Both the position numbers and the translations under genes were made by a program. A stretch of DNA of 64,000 nucleotides from Epiperipatus broadwayi (taxonomy: Eukaryota; Onychophora; Udeonychophora; Euonychophora; Peripatidae), in the NCBI GenBank assembly GCA_028023455.1, contig JAQFVV010012398.1:11461160-11525159 (forward strand). The letters are read 5' to 3'. The notes beneath the pieces are model-generated. The model did not search any database. It was not told the DNA's origin and worked only from the letters and a program-made list of their open reading frames with translations. Of the stretch, positions 62,766-64,000 are shown piece after piece. Position 1 is the first letter of the stretch. Each line of letters opens with the position of its first letter.

Positions 62766-64000
62766 GTACATTTATTTCTATTCATTAAAATAACAGAAAT
62801 TTCACATAAGTGCTGCTGACCAAAAGAATAATGATTTAAGAAGATAAACTTAGGAACCCCAGGGTTACCTCTACTTTAGCTGCAATTTGCCATGTCATTT
62901 AGGTAATTCTCAGACAAGAACAACAACAACTAAAACAATGTTGAACATCACAAGCAATGGGTATTTTGTTAATCAGAGATCGGATTATTTTCAAGTTTTT
63001 TTTTGGCATCAATGAATTCAATATGGTCTTCAAATCCTTAGCTCCATAATGAAAGAAGAACCTACAAAAGACTTCTGCTTTCATTTGCTTTCAAAAAAAA
63101 AAAGAAGAAATAAATTATATTTATATATATGTTTCTAACAGTGTGTTCAAAAAAAGAATAGAAAAGATCAAATTTGTAATTTGATTACAAGCATATATAG
63201 AGTTTGGGTGTACAACATTGTTAAAAGAAACAATCTCATAAGGTGATTGAAATTTTATTTATTACTGTTGTCAGTAATTTTTTTTTTGCGAACATACCAA
63301 ATTGTAAATGGGGATGAGTTGTTTATATGCATTGACAATATGATTGGGGGGGGGGGGGGATTAAAGAATCATAAATCTGTTTGCATTTATGAGATTAAAG
63401 TTTTGTTTGATAAATAATTTCCAAGGTTGATCAAATTAATGTAGATTATTCTTTTAAGATTTAATAGTGTTAAAGAATATAATTGAAGTGATTCATTAAT
63501 AATTATGTTTTAGATTACAGACTGAATATTTTTTATATTCTTAAGAATATACAAATCTTTTATATTAATAAGAGTTATAAAAAACTCTTATTTTTTTTTT
63601 TTTAACATATATATATATGTACTTAGATTGGGGATATTTTTATAAAAGATCATCTTTGGACGTTTGTTATAACAAAATTGGCTATTGCTAAAGTTTAATA
63701 TTTACACTAGGAATATTAAGACAAAAAAAGTACTGATTTGATCAATCATATGGAAACATATACATATAAAAAATTAATTTGTTTATAAATTATCAATATA
63801 AATGATGATAATGATTTATGCCTAATCCTATCAAATTTACCATATTTGAGTATGTATAATAACTTCATAAGTCATTAGATCTATATACATGAATATCTTG
63901 ACATTTTAATTAAAAAGAAGTCTTCATTATTAAAATGTATATGTTTTTTTAAGTGTGTTTAATTTTTTTGTTTTTAATTCAAATAAATTGTTTATTTTGA
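62766..64000. other. AT-rich stretch to window end
   Basis: 62840-63090 is somewhat less AT-rich and has an open frame on the minus strand (62899-63084) with no recognised motif. A run of 14 G lies at 63346-63359. Nothing else supported. Confidence 0.45.

Noticed and set aside
1-64000. CRISPR arrays, bacterial operons, prophage or conventional tRNA/rRNA genes
   Set aside because: None seen; the window is eukaryotic in structure throughout.

Overview
The window is a strongly AT-rich (roughly three quarters A+T by eye) stretch of nuclear DNA from an animal, most likely an invertebrate. Reasons: split exons with GT/AG borders, very long introns, two LINE lineages, three hAT termini or transposases, a Ty3/gypsy element and non-autonomous LTR elements, and no bacterial-style gene packing. 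I cannot name the species. Almost nothing is a clean long gene; most coding-like sequence is decayed transposon.

Layout. 1-463: 3' part of an RTE-like reverse transcriptase. 464-5720: a nearly complete LINE (tandem 5' UTR units, ORF1 with PHD-like finger and SGNH esterase, ORF2 with endonuclease and RT), inactivated by a few stops and frameshifts. 5.7-14.8 kb: AT-rich DNA with a hAT terminus. 14.8-17.1 kb: a hAT element with a SCAND3/ZBED-like transposase remnant. 17700-17792: a probable host exon, phase-compatible with a probable terminal exon at 30323-30470. The 12.5 kb intron between them holds a MITE, a GTF2IRD2/FAM200-like hAT and a minus-strand gypsy element with LTRs.

31.2-47.7 kb is the most striking part: a giant foldback (inverted repeat) with arms of about 3.5 kb around a 53-bp loop (34674-34726). 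Its right arm is split by a young non-autonomous LTR retrotransposon (36375-45823) with 3.4-kb LTRs, TG...CA ends, PBS and polypurine tract. The element has no recognisable pol and one intact 292-codon ORF whose C-terminal half is an array of 16-residue repeats. Both LTRs carry an antisense tRNA-Leu-like sequence. A decayed relative with the same leader sequence and a better-preserved tRNA-Lys-type PBS lies in reverse orientation at 51.8-55.3 kb.

47.7-64 kb: AT-rich DNA with a gypsy LTR fragment, a fragment of the same LINE family as at the start, a 127-bp miniature foldback with 14-bp direct repeats, a second RTE fragment interrupted by a hAT terminus, and two candidate small host exons. Host genes cannot be named from what is visible.
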